Part shown: in pieces, positions 30,925 through 31,131 of the stretch
Layout of the letters: every line of letters begins with the position of its first letter
How positions within the stretch are numbered: position 1 is the stretch's first letter
Assembly (NCBI GenBank): GCA_005877185.1
Contig: VBPQ01000019.1
Location: forward strand, 1 to 31,131
Origin: Nitrososphaerota archaeon
Lineage (GTDB): Archaea; Thermoproteota; Nitrososphaeria; Nitrososphaerales; Gagatemarchaeaceae
DNA: 31,131 nucleotides
Direction: 5' to 3'
Notes under the pieces: generated by a model
Seen by the model: the letters and a program-made list of their open reading frames with translations, nothing else
Databases searched by the model: none
What the model was told of the DNA's origin: nothing
Position numbers and translations under genes: made by a program

Positions 30925-31131
30925 GTGAAGAACTGGGCGGCGATAGACATACTCAAGGGACGAGTCGTGACCCTCGTGAAGGGCGACCCGTCAGCTTCGA
31001 CCGAATGGGAGACGGATGCGCTCGAAGCGGCCGCTCGGTGGCAGGAAGAAGGCGCCGATGGGCTTCATCTCATCGACCTTGACCGCGCCATCGGTAGCGG
31101 GGCCAACGGGGAGGGGATTCAGTCCGTGCTG
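30925..31131 (+). CDS. hisA: ProFAR isomerase, 5' part only (cut by window end)
   Basis: Isomerises ProFAR to PRFAR. Starting at GTG 30925 immediately after the hisH stop, 69 codons are visible before the window ends: AAIDILKGRVVTLVKGDP carries the N-terminal aspartate and phosphate loop of the HisA/HisF barrel family, followed by a GADGLHLIDLDRA strand. The LVKGDP segment points to HisA rather than HisF, which would read R-GV at this place. Only the first quarter of the gene is present. Confidence 0.88.
   Translation, partial: MKNWAAIDILKGRVVTLVKGDPSASTEWETDALEAAARWQEEGADGLHLIDLDRAIGSGANGEGIQSVL

Overview
The window looks like a chromosomal segment of a GC-rich archaeon, most likely from the TACK group and plausibly Nitrososphaeria/Thaumarchaeota (inference from gene content, not from a marker gene). 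Reasons: aromatic synthesis starts from aspartate semialdehyde (ADH synthase plus dehydroquinate synthase II) instead of DAHP; shikimate kinase is the GHMP type; TATA-like boxes lie about 25-35 bases upstream of several first genes; genes abut or overlap by 4-17 bases; TTG and GTG starts are common.

Layout. (1) 1-870: an IS4/IS5-type transposase at the left edge. (2) 1077-11242, + strand: a ten-gene run from aspartokinase through the whole shikimate pathway to tyrosine synthesis (aspartokinase, ADH synthase, DHQ synthase II, aroD, aroE, archaeal shikimate kinase, aroA, aroC, a chorismate mutase-aminotransferase fusion, prephenate dehydrogenase). (3) 11229-17647, - strand: a complete tryptophan operon trpE-G-D-C-F-B-A that meets the aro operon tail to tail with a 14-base overlap. 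(4) About 17650-25270: an accessory interval of low gene density, with a possible IS-derived tail, an unrecognised 126-residue ORF, a large secreted protein with duplicated domains, a secreted spherulin-4-like glycosidase candidate, a deletion scar joining two broken genes, a secreted Asp-box (sialidase-like) protein and a 48-residue zinc-ribbon gene. (5) 25279 to the right edge, + strand: a histidine operon hisG-hisD-hisC-HAD phosphatase-hisB-hisH-hisA, cut by the window end.

How it works together: aspartokinase would feed the aspartyl semialdehyde branch used by ADH synthase; the aro enzymes then take ADH to chorismate; chorismate goes to prephenate and tyrosine (+ strand operon) or to anthranilate and tryptophan (- strand operon). 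The his operon contains a stand-alone HisB dehydratase, and a HAD phosphatase sits between hisC and hisB where the otherwise unassigned histidinol-phosphatase step is expected. No prephenate dehydratase, aspartate-semialdehyde dehydrogenase, hisF, hisI or hisE is visible in the window. The points most worth a second look are the chorismate mutase-aminotransferase fusion (with a G8 tract at the joint), the HAD phosphatase with its large inserted domain, the 22.8 kb double-pseudogene scar, the small zinc-ribbon gene, and the A-B-B-A secreted protein with a nearly identical DNA repeat. I did not find a convincing new defence or mobile system.
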